The notes beneath the pieces were generated by a model. That model had not been told where the DNA came from. It saw only the letters and a program-made list of their open reading frames with translations, and made no database searches. From Aquificaceae bacterium (GTDB taxonomy: Bacteria; Aquificota; Aquificia; Aquificales; Aquificaceae), in the NCBI GenBank assembly GCA_027079305.1, contig JALWVU010000074.1, positions 1 to 34,060 on the forward strand: DNA of 34,060 nt, read 5' to 3'. Below, piece after piece: positions 9,750 through 17,699 of the stretch. Within the stretch, counting starts at the first letter, position 1; each line of letters opens with the position of its first letter. Both the position numbers and the translations under genes were made by a program.

Positions 9750-9974
9750 ATGTATTTCGTAGCGGAGGTAAACGAGAAGGAGTGCGCCAAGTACAACTGC
9801 AAACAGTGCGTCCTGTTCTGTCCCGAGCCTAACTGCCTCAACTACAAGCAGAGCGACCACACCGCTTGGGTCTGGGCGGACAGGTGCAAGGGCTGTGAGA
9901 TCTGCGTCTACGTCTGCTCTGACCTTCTCAAGAGACACTGTATCGAGATGGTCATGGTGAAGACAGGGGACTGA
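9750..9974 (+). CDS. 2-oxoacid:ferredoxin oxidoreductase, epsilon (ferredoxin-like) subunit
   Basis: A 74-residue iron-sulfur protein with ten cysteines (12, 17, 20, 24, 29, 46, 49, 52, 56, 64). The second set is a clear CX2CX2CX3C ferredoxin motif (RCKGCEICVYVC); the first (CX4CX2CX3C, with a further Cys at 29) is a variant of it. Two [4Fe-4S] clusters are likely. It is the last gene of the operon, 11 bp after the gamma gene with a GAGGAGG ribosome-binding site, and is followed by an intrinsic terminator. It is the likely electron entry point from soluble ferredoxin. Confidence 0.88.
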   Translation: MYFVAEVNEKECAKYNCKQCVLFCPEPNCLNYKQSDHTAWVWADRCKGCEICVYVCSDLLKRHCIEMVMVKTGD

Positions 9975-9979
9975 GAAAC

Positions 9980-10008
9980 ACCCGCCTGACGGCGGGTCCT
10001 TTTCCTTT
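9980..10008 (+). terminator. Intrinsic terminator of the oxidoreductase operon
   Basis: A perfect 7-bp GC-rich stem ACCCGCC / GGCGGGT with a 4-nt loop, followed by a pyrimidine tract (CCTTTTCCTTT), begins 5 bp after the epsilon stop. It is the only convincing intrinsic terminator I see in the window. Confidence 0.8.
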
Positions 10009-10034
10009 ACAAAAATCCGCCTTTAGTCTACCAT
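10006..10034 (+). promoter_or_regulatory. Candidate promoter of the dab operon
   Basis: TTTACA (10006-10011) and TACCAT (10029-10034) are separated by exactly 17 bp and lie just behind the terminator and 29 bp before the 94-aa gene, which has a GGAGG ribosome-binding site. The -10 match is 4 of 6. Confidence 0.4.
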
Positions 10035-10063
10035 ATTAACCCGAACACCCCGGGAGGAAGAGT

Positions 10064-10348
10064 ATGGATAAGGAGATCAGAGAGAAGCTAGAGAAACTCG
10101 CCCAGGAACTCAAGGACGTTATGGTAAACCCGGACGTGGACATAGAGGTTCACTTTGACGAAGAGGGCAGGAAGTTTCCTTACGTGAAGGTCAAATACAT
10201 AACCGAGGAACACGATGTTCACGAGAAGGACATAGAGATAGCGGAGGACAATCTGAACAAGAGTGTGGAGGAGCTTAAAGAATACGTGACCTTCATGATA
10301 GAGCAATTTATGGAAGAGATAGACAGCGTGGAATACGGGGGGGAGTAA
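10064..10348 (+). CDS. Small acidic protein of unknown function, first gene before dabBA
   Basis: A 94-residue, strongly acidic protein that I do not recognise. Residues 1-20 form a charged helix, about 25-50 a likely beta region (DIEVHFDEEG, YVKVKYITEE), and 58-94 another acidic helix. It contains no cysteine, signal peptide or membrane segment. A good ribosome-binding site (GGGAGGA) precedes the ATG. It stands 52 bp before dabB in the same direction and without a terminator between, so it may be co-transcribed with the inorganic-carbon system. A regulatory or assembly role is only a guess. Confidence 0.65.
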   Translation: MDKEIREKLEKLAQELKDVMVNPDVDIEVHFDEEGRKFPYVKVKYITEEHDVHEKDIEIAEDNLNKSVEELKEYVTFMIEQFMEEIDSVEYGGE

Positions 10349-10400
10349 GGCTCTTACACTTCTTTAGTGCTTAAAGCTCTGGAAAGGTGGTAAGGAAGGC

Positions 10401-12665
10401 ATGGAGAAGTTTATCCCTCTCGTGCCTCTTATAAACTTTCTGTCAGCCTTGCTCGTTTGGATAACTAAAGACGACAAAGTCTTTCCGAGGCTCAGCACCT
10501 TTATGACTTTCTTCGCCTTCCTTCTCAGCCTACTGCTACTTATACTGGGCGAGAGAACCTCGGTCCTGAGCGGATTCTTTGAGCTTTACGGGGACAATTT
10601 GGGATTACTTCTCTCCACCTACATACTGCTGGTCAGCCTGGTGGTTCACAAGTTCTCGGAAAAATACATGGCGGACGAAGAGGGATACAGGAGGTTCTAT
10701 GTGCTCCTGGACCTCATGACCGGAGTCCTCGTCCTGCTGGTTCTGTCCGCCAACCTTATAACTCTCCTCGTGGCCTGGCATCTTATGGGCCTACTTCTTT
10801 ACATGCTTCTTAATCAGAACCACAGAAGGCCCCAGGCTCTTAGGTATGCTAACCTTACCTTCTTTACCCACAGACTGGCGGACATCCCCCTCTTCATAGC
10901 GATCTTCCTCCTATACAGGGAGTTCGGGACACTCAGTTTACCCCAGATAAGTGAGAAAGTTCTCCAAAGCGATTCGGAGATACTTCCTGTCGTAACCACC
11001 CTCATAACACTGAGCGCCATGCTCAAGTCCGCCCAGTTCCTTTTTCATCACTGGATAGTCTACTCTATGGAAGGACCCACTCCCGTATCCGCCCTGATGC
11101 ACGCGGGGATAGTGAACGCGGGAGCTTTTCTGGTTAACAGGTTCGCCCCCCTTTACGTCCACGACAAGCTCGGGCTTACCCTGGCCTTCATAGCCGGATC
11201 TGTAACTGCCATAATCGGCTCGGTTTTAATGCTCCTGCAGACGGACATAAAGAAGTCCCTCGGATACTCGACGGTGGGCCAGATGGGATACATGATTATG
11301 GAGCTCGGTGTGGGGGCCTTTGCCCTCGCGGTCTACCACATGATGGCCCACGGGATATTCAAGGCGACCCTCTTCCTCTACTCGGGAAGCGTCATACACT
11401 CCGCCAGGCACGATCCCAACATACCCGAGGACGAGGTCTACAGGGCTCTGACCAGAAAGGAAGAGGTGGTCAGGAAGGTTCCCTGGCTCCTCTACGGTCT
11501 GGTAACGGTGGCGGTTCCCCTGCTGATCGTTTTCTTCACCCACTACATCTTCGAGGAGAGAATTTTAGAATACAAGACCTCTCTCATAATCCTCTTTTTC
11601 GGTTGGGTCACCGCTGCACAGGTTCTCGTGAGCGTGTTCAGGCTCGGTAGGGAGAAACCTATATTGACCGCCTTCCTCGCGATTCTTTCCCTCCTCGTCG
11701 TTATGACCGGATACGTCCTCATAGGCCACAGTCTCCAGAACTTCCTCTACGACCGGGCTCTGGTAGGGAGGATATACGAGGTAGCTTTCACCTCCTGGTG
11801 GGTCTTCCTCGCTGAGGTCATATTCATGGGTGCGGTTGTGCTGATCGGTTGGATCTTCATATACTACGCGAGCAGGGAAAAATTCCTCCCCATATACCTG
11901 AACCTATACACCCACTTTTCGAGGGAGCTTTATATACACGATATATACGATCTCGCGAAAGACTGGTTCCTCAGGGCGGTCTCCCGGATCTCCAAGAGGA
12001 CCGCCGTTCCCGCCGGAGCCTTTGCCTTCGGCGTGTTCGCTTTAGGGGAGCTGACTCCCCAGACGGCCCTGCTACCTTTGGTAGCCCTTCTCATTCCCAT
12101 ATTCCCCTTCAGCCTACTAACCTCGAAGCTGATAGATAAGCTTGGCCCCGTGGCGCTCGTTTTCCTTCCCGTGGCCGGATTCCTCCTATTGAAGGCTCTC
12201 GAGCCTCCCCACTGGACCAGGGAGCTGGCCCTCTTCACCGTGCTCTTCCACTCCCTGCGCATCCTCTCGGTCAGGAACCTGAGGGGCGGGGCTTCGGAGC
12301 TCTATCCTGCCCTCCTCGGCCTCTCCTACATCTCGGAATGGGCCATCCTGCTTGCGGTCCTCCCACTATCGCTCATGCTCCTCTCGGGCTTCCTGAGGAG
12401 AACCCTACTGACGGACGAGATCCACTTCCTCAGAGGCCTCATACTCAAAGCCCCCTTCCTCTCGACCGTTTTCGTGATCACTCTCGTCCTCTCCTACACG
12501 CTCCCCCTTTTCGTTTACAAAGCGGACATGGACGCGGGTGAGCTTTTCCTGTTCGCTATGGGCTGGTTTTTCTTAGGTCTTTCCCTTCTCACGAACCTGG
12601 GGAAGTTCCTCTGGGGCGAGCCCGAGGAAGATATGGTATACAGGGATATCTGGAGGAGAGCTTAA
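10401..12665 (+). CDS. dabB: DabB-type proton-conducting membrane subunit (NuoL/MrpA-like)
   Basis: A 754-residue polytopic protein of the complex I NuoL / Mrp antiporter family. The core signature is at about 208-245: K209 in LKSAQFLFHHW followed by MEGPTPVSALMHAGIVNAGA, the proton-path region of the family. K209 is the conserved lysine; where NuoL has Glu in its WE motif this protein has H127 (W126-H127). It has no other Nuo or Mrp genes nearby and is followed with zero gap by dabA. This pairing identifies DabAB, in which ion flow through DabB drives uptake or hydration of CO2 by DabA. The C-terminal 250 residues contain more membrane segments that are less conserved. Confidence 0.88.
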   Translation: MEKFIPLVPLINFLSALLVWITKDDKVFPRLSTFMTFFAFLLSLLLLILGERTSVLSGFFELYGDNLGLLLSTYILLVSLVVHKFSEKYMADEEGYRRFYVLLDLMTGVLVLLVLSANLITLLVAWHLMGLLLYMLLNQNHRRPQALRYANLTFFTHRLADIPLFIAIFLLYREFGTLSLPQISEKVLQSDSEILPVVTTLITLSAMLKSAQFLFHHWIVYSMEGPTPVSALMHAGIVNAGAFLVNRFAPLYVHDKLGLTLAFIAGSVTAIIGSVLMLLQTDIKKSLGYSTVGQMGYMIMELGVGAFALAVYHMMAHGIFKATLFLYSGSVIHSARHDPNIPEDEVYRALTRKEEVVRKVPWLLYGLVTVAVPLLIVFFTHYIFEERILEYKTSLIILFFGWVTAAQVLVSVFRLGREKPILTAFLAILSLLVVMTGYVLIGHSLQNFLYDRALVGRIYEVAFTSWWVFLAEVIFMGAVVLIGWIFIYYASREKFLPIYLNLYTHFSRELYIHDIYDLAKDWFLRAVSRISKRTAVPAGAFAFGVFALGELTPQTALLPLVALLIPIFPFSLLTSKLIDKLGPVALVFLPVAGFLLLKALEPPHWTRELALFTVLFHSLRILSVRNLRGGASELYPALLGLSYISEWAILLAVLPLSLMLLSGFLRRTLLTDEIHFLRGLILKAPFLSTVFVITLVLSYTLPLFVYKADMDAGELFLFAMGWFFLGLSLLTNLGKFLWGEPEEDMVYRDIWRRA

Positions 12666-15600
12666 ATGAAGCCGGGCAGGAAGCTCTGGATAAGGTCCTT
12701 AGTGAACGTCTGTGCTGAGCCCGTGCCCTTCTTCTGGCCCATGAAAACCTTCGTCCACCACAATCCTCTCCACGAGCTCGAGGAGATGCCCTTCGAGGAG
12801 GCGGTCAGGCTCGGGAAGAAGCTCTTCGGGGGAAGGGGCTTCCTGAGGAGGGAGGACTGCCAACATCTTATGGAGAGGGGAAAGATCTCGAAAGAGAAGC
12901 TGATGGAGAGGATTGAAGAGTTCCTCGATAGAGAAGGTGTGGACGACGCGGGACTTCCCCTCGTTGATCTGGTTCTCGAGCTTCTCATCAAGGGGAAGGA
13001 TCTCAGGCCCAGGAAGAACAGAGTGGATACGAGCTTACCGAAAGAGCTCCTCTCCGAGGTGGCGGAGAGGTTCAGGGAGGACCCGAGACGGAAGGTAGAG
13101 GAGTTCTTAGCGTCCGTTGGGGAGGAGAGGACCCTATACGAGGCGGTGGAGGAGCTGAGCGGTCTGAACCTGGGAGAGGTGATAGACGACCTGGTGGTCA
13201 AGAGCGTTATGGGCTTCCTGGACGAGGGTCAGGCGGCCATCAGCATGCCCCACAGGGAGGAGGGCCTCTTCAGGTCCTGGCAGAAGCTGGCAAGACACAA
13301 CCTGAGGTTCCTCCTCAGAGCCGGCCTCGACTTCTGGAGAAAGGTTCAGGAGTTCCAGGAGCCCGAGGAGGCCATAGAGGGCGTTCTAAGGGATCTGAAG
13401 ATTCCCGAAAGCCTCTGGGAGGGATACATAACGAAGGAGCTCACCCGCCTGAAGGGCATAGTAGGCTTCATCCGCTGGAGGCAGAGCAACAGGGACTACT
13501 TCTGGCAGAGGATCTATCCTGTTGACGTGGTCGATTACACCGCCATAAGGCTCCTCGTGTCCCGCTCCGTCCTCAAGGCGAGGACGAAGAGGTTACCCTT
13601 CGGGAGAGACTACGAGGCCCTGAGGGAGTTCCTGACCGAGAACTGGGAGAAGGCTTACCTTCTCATAGAGTATTACGGGAGGAAGGCCCACCCTTCCTAC
13701 GCCCACACACTCCCCGAGTTCTTCGAAAGACCCCGTGAGATACTGGAGCGCTACGTGAGAGAAAAGGCCCTCTGGGAGGCGGGAGTGAGGCTCACCTTCC
13801 TCAAGGAGTGGCTCTCCCTAAAAGGTATAGATCTCCTCTCCCTCAGCTACGAGCAGGTAGAAAGCTTGCTGAACCTTTGGGAGAAGCTGGAGGAGAAGGA
13901 GGGAATGATATGGCTGAAGGCCATGGAGGACACCCTCGTGGAGGGCCTGATCTCTGGGATAAGGTTCTCCGACAGCAAAGAAAACATAACCGCCCAGGCC
14001 CTCTTCTGCATAGACGTGAGGTCCGAAAGATACAGGAGGAACCTGGAGAGAGTAGGAAGCTATGAGACCTACGGTATAGCGGGCTTCTTCGGAGTTCCCA
14101 TGGCTTTTGTGGAACTTCACAAGGGGCACGAGGAGTTCCTCTGTCCCGTGATAATAAGGCCCAGGAACGTGGTCCTCGAGATGCCCGTGAGGAGGATAGG
14201 ATCCCACAGGAAGGGGATCCTCGAGGAGGTCCTCCACGACCTTAAGGAGAACGTTCTCACCCCTTACGTGACCGTGGAGGCCATAGGCTTCCTCTTCGGC
14301 TTCGACTTCATAGGGAAGACCTTCTTCCCCTCACCCTACACGAGGGCGCGGGAGAACCTGCTCGGCAAAGGACCCAAGACCCAGCTCTTGATGGACAAGC
14401 TGAGTCCCGAGGAGATAGAGAGCATTACCAGGTCCATCTTCACGAGGATTATAAGGATGGCCCTCGAGAGGGAGCTCGGGATAGAGGATGCGGAGGAGGC
14501 GGTGGTCTCGGAGATCTTCGAGGTTGTGAAGGAGGGCGGTAGGGAGTCCAAGGCCCTCCTGAGGCTCGGTGTTGATAGAAGGATGCAGGAGGAGTTCTTC
14601 AAAAGGCTCAAAGACACCTACAGGGCGGACAGGGGATACGTTCAGGTGGTGAGGGAGAGGCTGAAGCAGGTGGGCTTCACCGCCGAGGAGAAGGCGGTCC
14701 TCGTGGCGAATGCCCTCAGATCCGTGGGGCTGACCCGCTTCGCTCCCATAGTCCTTGTCCTCGGGCACGGGAGCAGATCTGAAAACAACCCCTACGAGTC
14801 AGCTTTAGACTGCGGTGCCTGCGGAGGTGCTTCCGGCATACACAACGCGAGGGCCTTCTGCAGGATGGCCAACGACCCCAAGGTGAGGGAGCTCCTGAGG
14901 GAGAGATACGGAATAGACATTCCCGAGTCCACCTTCTTCGTCCCAGGGCTTCACAACACCACCACCGACGAGGTGGTCCTCCACGACCTCGACCTCCTCC
15001 CCCCCAAGCTCCTGCCTCTTATAGAAAAGATCGAGGAGGATCTTAGAAGGGCCAGCGAGGCCACCGCCCTGGAGAGGGCGAAGGAGCTGGGAACCGACCC
15101 AGATTACGGGAAGGTCCTCGAGAACGCCTACGACTGGTCCCAGGTGAGGCCCGAGTGGGGCCTTTCGGGAAACTACGCCTTCGTTATAGGCAGGAGGGAG
15201 ACGACCAGGGACCTGAACCTGGAGGGCAAGGTCTTCCTCCACTCCTACGACTACAGGATAGACATGAAGGGCTTCCTCCTGGAGAACATACTCTCGGGCC
15301 CCCTCGTGGTGGGACAGTGGATAAACATGGAGCACTACTTCTCCACAACCGATAACGAGATTTACGGGAGCGGGAGCAAGGTCTACCACAACGTGGCGGG
15401 CAGGATAGGCGTTATGACGGGGAACGTGAGCGATCTCAGAACTGGCCTCCCCTCCCAGACGGTCTTAAGGAAGGGAAAGCCCTTCCACACTCCCGTGAGG
15501 CTGATAGTGCTGATAGAGGCTCCACTTGAGTTTGCGAAAAACACCCTATACAAGGTCCACAAGATAAGGGAGCTGATGCTCAAGGAGTGGATAAACGTAG

Positions 15601-15692
15601 TTATACTCGATCCAGAAACCAAGACCTTCCACAGGTTTATAGACGGGGAGTGGAAGGAGATAGGTGCTCTGAGAGAGGAGGTGAGAGCATGA
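12666..15692 (+). CDS. dabA: DabA inorganic-carbon transporter subunit (DUF2309, UPF0753)
   Basis: A 1008-residue DUF2309 protein, the carbonic-anhydrase-like subunit of the DabAB system that turns CO2 into bicarbonate inside the cell. The zinc-site residues are present: C448 and D450 in FCIDVRSE, H701 in VLGHGSRSENNP, and C716 in LDCGACGG. The H-to-C distance of 15 matches that reported for Halothiobacillus DabA (H524, C539). The N-terminal FFWPMKTFVHHNPLHE (about 22-37) is another family block. The stop of dabB directly abuts its ATG. It overlaps the following PII-like gene by 4 bp. It is longer than typical members (800-900 aa); the extra residues seem to lie before the zinc site. Confidence 0.93.
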   Translation: MKPGRKLWIRSLVNVCAEPVPFFWPMKTFVHHNPLHELEEMPFEEAVRLGKKLFGGRGFLRREDCQHLMERGKISKEKLMERIEEFLDREGVDDAGLPLVDLVLELLIKGKDLRPRKNRVDTSLPKELLSEVAERFREDPRRKVEEFLASVGEERTLYEAVEELSGLNLGEVIDDLVVKSVMGFLDEGQAAISMPHREEGLFRSWQKLARHNLRFLLRAGLDFWRKVQEFQEPEEAIEGVLRDLKIPESLWEGYITKELTRLKGIVGFIRWRQSNRDYFWQRIYPVDVVDYTAIRLLVSRSVLKARTKRLPFGRDYEALREFLTENWEKAYLLIEYYGRKAHPSYAHTLPEFFERPREILERYVREKALWEAGVRLTFLKEWLSLKGIDLLSLSYEQVESLLNLWEKLEEKEGMIWLKAMEDTLVEGLISGIRFSDSKENITAQALFCIDVRSERYRRNLERVGSYETYGIAGFFGVPMAFVELHKGHEEFLCPVIIRPRNVVLEMPVRRIGSHRKGILEEVLHDLKENVLTPYVTVEAIGFLFGFDFIGKTFFPSPYTRARENLLGKGPKTQLLMDKLSPEEIESITRSIFTRIIRMALERELGIEDAEEAVVSEIFEVVKEGGRESKALLRLGVDRRMQEEFFKRLKDTYRADRGYVQVVRERLKQVGFTAEEKAVLVANALRSVGLTRFAPIVLVLGHGSRSENNPYESALDCGACGGASGIHNARAFCRMANDPKVRELLRERYGIDIPESTFFVPGLHNTTTDEVVLHDLDLLPPKLLPLIEKIEEDLRRASEATALERAKELGTDPDYGKVLENAYDWSQVRPEWGLSGNYAFVIGRRETTRDLNLEGKVFLHSYDYRIDMKGFLLENILSGPLVVGQWINMEHYFSTTDNEIYGSGSKVYHNVAGRIGVMTGNVSDLRTGLPSQTVLRKGKPFHTPVRLIVLIEAPLEFAKNTLYKVHKIRELMLKEWINVVILDPETKTFHRFIDGEWKEIGALREEVRA

Positions 15693-16015
15693 AGAGCCTG
15701 AACCTGTATCCCATGAAGAAGGTGGAGATAGTGGTGAGGGGAGAGGACCTTCCCTTCGTGATCGACCTCCTCGAGAGGGCCCAGATCTCGGGCTACACCA
15801 TAGTCCACAACCTCTCGGGCAAGGGAAGCCACGGCTTCCACGAGGGGCACCTCCTCTTCAACGAGGAGGACACGCTCGCCATGGTCATCTCAGTGATGCC
15901 CGAGGAGAAGGCCCTCTCCATACTCGAGGGACTCACCCCCTTCCTCAACAAGCACTCGGGCGTGGTGTTCGTATCCGACACGATGGTGAGCAGGCTTGAG
16001 AAGTTCAAGAAGTGA
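15689..16015 (+). CDS. PII-like signalling protein of the Dab operon
   Basis: A 108-residue protein with a PII (GlnB/SbtB-like) pattern: a first beta-alpha unit (KKVEIVVRGEDLPFVIDLLERAQISGYTI split over residues 10-38), a Gly/His-rich segment (SGKGSHGFHEGH, about 43-54) where the T-loop lies, then a beta strand and helix (LAMVISVMPEEKALSILEGL). PII-like proteins next to bicarbonate transporters sense adenine nucleotides and gate transport. I choose the ATG at 15689 because it overlaps the dabA stop (ATGA). The classic uridylylated Tyr of GlnB is not evident, which agrees with a carbon-type PII. Confidence 0.75.
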   Translation: MKSLNLYPMKKVEIVVRGEDLPFVIDLLERAQISGYTIVHNLSGKGSHGFHEGHLLFNEEDTLAMVISVMPEEKALSILEGLTPFLNKHSGVVFVSDTMVSRLEKFKK

Positions 16016-16655
16016 TCTCCTTGAGGTTTACGAGCTTCTCCTGAGATCTTACGGGGAGCAGAACTGGTGGCCCGTGGACGAGGAATACCATAGAGAGCAC
16101 GGGACCGACCCGAGGGAGGAGATAGTTATAGGAGCAGTCCTCACCCAGAACACCAGCTGGAGGAACGTGAAGAAGGCCATCGAGAATCTTAAAAGGGAGG
16201 GAGCGCTCAGCTTCGAGGGAGTGCTGAATACCCCCTTAGATAAGCTCGAGGAGCTGATAAGACCCTCAGGATACTACAGACAGAAGGCGAGGAGGCTCAA
16301 GGTGGTCTCAGAAAAGCTGAGCCCCGTTTCCAAGGTGGAGAGTATAGGTAGGGAGGAGCTTCTGAGTATAGAGGGGATAGGTAGGGAGACCGCGGACGTT
16401 ATCCTCCTGTATGCGGGAGGCAGACCCTACTTCGTCATAGACGCTTACACCAAGAGGATAGTGGAGAGGATCTTCGGTGTTAGGGGGAGCTACGAGGAGC
16501 TCAGAAGCTGGTTTGAAGGCAATCTTCCTAAGGACGTTGAGCTCTACAAGGAGTTCCACGCCCTCCTGGATGAGCATGCGAAGCGCTTCTGCAGGAAAGA
16601 TCCGCTGTGTGAGGGATGCCCCCTCACTCAGGTCTGTATTCAGCCTTCGAGGTAG
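15996..16655 (+). CDS. HhH-GPD DNA glycosylase, MagIII/EndoIII-type
   Basis: A 219-residue helix-hairpin-helix base-excision glycosylase. The N-terminal YGEQNWWPVD (19-28) is typical of the MagIII-like branch (3-methyladenine glycosylases). The hairpin reads IEGIGRETADV: endonuclease III has a catalytic Lys where this has E131, while D149 (VIDAYTKR) is kept. It therefore should be a monofunctional glycosylase without lyase activity. C199, C205, C208 and C214 (CX5CX2CX5C) suggest a [4Fe-4S] cluster. The only in-frame start is TTG at 15996, overlapping the PII gene by 20 bp. Its 3' end overlaps queD on the other strand by 32 bp. It is probably an incidental passenger of the dab operon. Confidence 0.85.
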   Translation: MRSSRSDLLEVYELLLRSYGEQNWWPVDEEYHREHGTDPREEIVIGAVLTQNTSWRNVKKAIENLKREGALSFEGVLNTPLDKLEELIRPSGYYRQKARRLKVVSEKLSPVSKVESIGREELLSIEGIGRETADVILLYAGGRPYFVIDAYTKRIVERIFGVRGSYEELRSWFEGNLPKDVELYKEFHALLDEHAKRFCRKDPLCEGCPLTQVCIQPSR

Positions 16656-17118
16656 CGGTCTCCCAGAGAACGACCTTGACCACCTTCACCTCCCCCAGAA
16701 GCCCAGCGTCCTTCAGCTTCTGAGTGAGAAAGTCGTAGAAGAACTTGGCCAGAGCCTCCGCGGTCGGGCAGAACTCCACGGGGAAGATCTTCATGGCACC
16801 GAACTTCTGGGCCACCTCTTTGAGCTCTGGATACATGGGATCGTGGACGTCTATTATGAAGCTGTGGTCTATGGTGTCTATGAGATCCTTTAGGGCGTTC
16901 TTCACGTGGTAGAAGTCCATCACCATGTCCTGCTCGCTCAGAGTGTCCGATCCCACCGTCACCTCGAGCACGTAGCTGTGCCCGTGGAGGTTCACGCACT
17001 TGTTCTGGGGAACCTCCACATTCCTCGTGAACTCAGCTCCCCTTCCGTGAGTCAGGTTCTGCTTCCAGACCCTGTGCCCAGCCTCGAACCTGAAGGTCTT
17101 GGAGATCTCCCACCTCAC
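16624..17118 (-). CDS. queD: 6-carboxytetrahydropterin synthase QueD-like
   Basis: A 164-residue PTPS/QueD-family protein that makes 6-carboxytetrahydropterin from dihydroneopterin triphosphate on the way to queuosine. Zinc ligands H15 (FEAGHR), H45 and H47 (NLHGHSY), the catalytic C41, the D84-H85 pair (TIDHSF) and E121 (CPTAEAL) are all visible. I place the start at the GTG at 17118, which overlaps the dsrH stop by 4 bp (GTGA); the longer frame shadows dsrH. An insertion at about 20-40 makes it longer than E. coli QueD (about 120 aa). It is the last gene of the tusA-dsrEFH unit. Confidence 0.9.
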   Translation of the reverse strand: MRWEISKTFRFEAGHRVWKQNLTHGRGAEFTRNVEVPQNKCVNLHGHSYVLEVTVGSDTLSEQDMVMDFYHVKNALKDLIDTIDHSFIIDVHDPMYPELKEVAQKFGAMKIFPVEFCPTAEALAKFFYDFLTQKLKDAGLLGEVKVVKVVLWETATSKAEYRPE

Positions 17119-17354
17119 CAGACGATCACCCTCCTCGCCTTCTCTATAAGATCCACTATCTCCTCGTAGCTCTTCATCATACTCTCGGGAACCTTCAAAC
17201 CCCTCGCGACCGCGTCCTCCCTGCATACATACCAGCCCTTCCTCGTGGGCCACCTCAGGACCCCGTCCTGGATCAGGATAACTATATCCTCGTCGGAGAG
17301 GAGCTCCGAGGAGAAGTCCCCCAGCTTTCTGACGAGCCACAAGGTGTTCACCAT
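17115..17354 (-). CDS. dsrH: DsrH/TusB-like sulfur-relay protein
   Basis: A 79-residue DsrH-family protein (LLSDEDIVILIQDGV, residues 18-32, is the family core). With DsrE and DsrF it forms the heterohexamer that passes sulfane sulfur from TusA-type carriers. The Cys near position 20 that is conserved in Allochromatium DsrH is absent; the only Cys is C44 (WYVCRED), so it may be structural only. It overlaps dsrF upstream by 7 bp and queD downstream by 4 bp. Confidence 0.78.
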   Translation of the reverse strand: MVNTLWLVRKLGDFSSELLSDEDIVILIQDGVLRWPTRKGWYVCREDAVARGLKVPESMMKSYEEIVDLIEKARRVIVW

Positions 17355-17689
17355 ACGTAGACCGCCTCCGAGGAGTTTATTATCTCACTTATCTCCTCCG
17401 CAGACCTGATCTCCACCTCACGGACGAGGTCCGTCTCCTTTATACCCCTCTCCTGCATGGAGGCGTCCTCGACCACGAGCCTTATGTTCACGAAGTCCAA
17501 GGTCTCGTAGAACTTCTCGAAGGTGTCCACTCCCAGGTCCTCGGGAGACCACCTCGTCAAGGTATACACACCGTCCCTTATGAAGACGAAGGTGAGCTCG
17601 TGGTTCATCCCCACAGCCACCGCCACCCTGAAGGCCTCGTGAGCCTTCCAGGAGAAGGGATCTCCCTTGAGTATGAACACAACCCTCAT
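17348..17689 (-). CDS. dsrF: DsrF/TusC-like sulfur-relay protein
   Basis: A 113-residue DsrE/F-like protein with the Rossmann-type opening VVFILKGDPFSWKAHEAFRV (3-22), the FVFIRDGVYTL strand-loop (35-45) and a C-terminal AVYVW. It contains no cysteine, consistent with the non-catalytic F/C subunit. It lies 10 bp after dsrE and overlaps dsrH by 7 bp, giving the conserved E-F-H order. Confidence 0.8.
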   Translation of the reverse strand: MRVVFILKGDPFSWKAHEAFRVAVAVGMNHELTFVFIRDGVYTLTRWSPEDLGVDTFEKFYETLDFVNIRLVVEDASMQERGIKETDLVREVEIRSAEEISEIINSSEAVYVW

Positions 17690-17699
17690 CTCGCCCCCT

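Noticed and set aside
10401-12665. Complex I subunit NuoL
   Set aside because: No other nuo genes are near, the WE motif is changed to WH, and the DUF2309 gene directly abuts it, which identifies DabB.
16624-17340. 238-codon version of QueD
   Set aside because: The extra 74 codons are the other-frame reading of dsrH; the GTG at 17118 gives the normal GTGA overlap and a complete PTPS domain.
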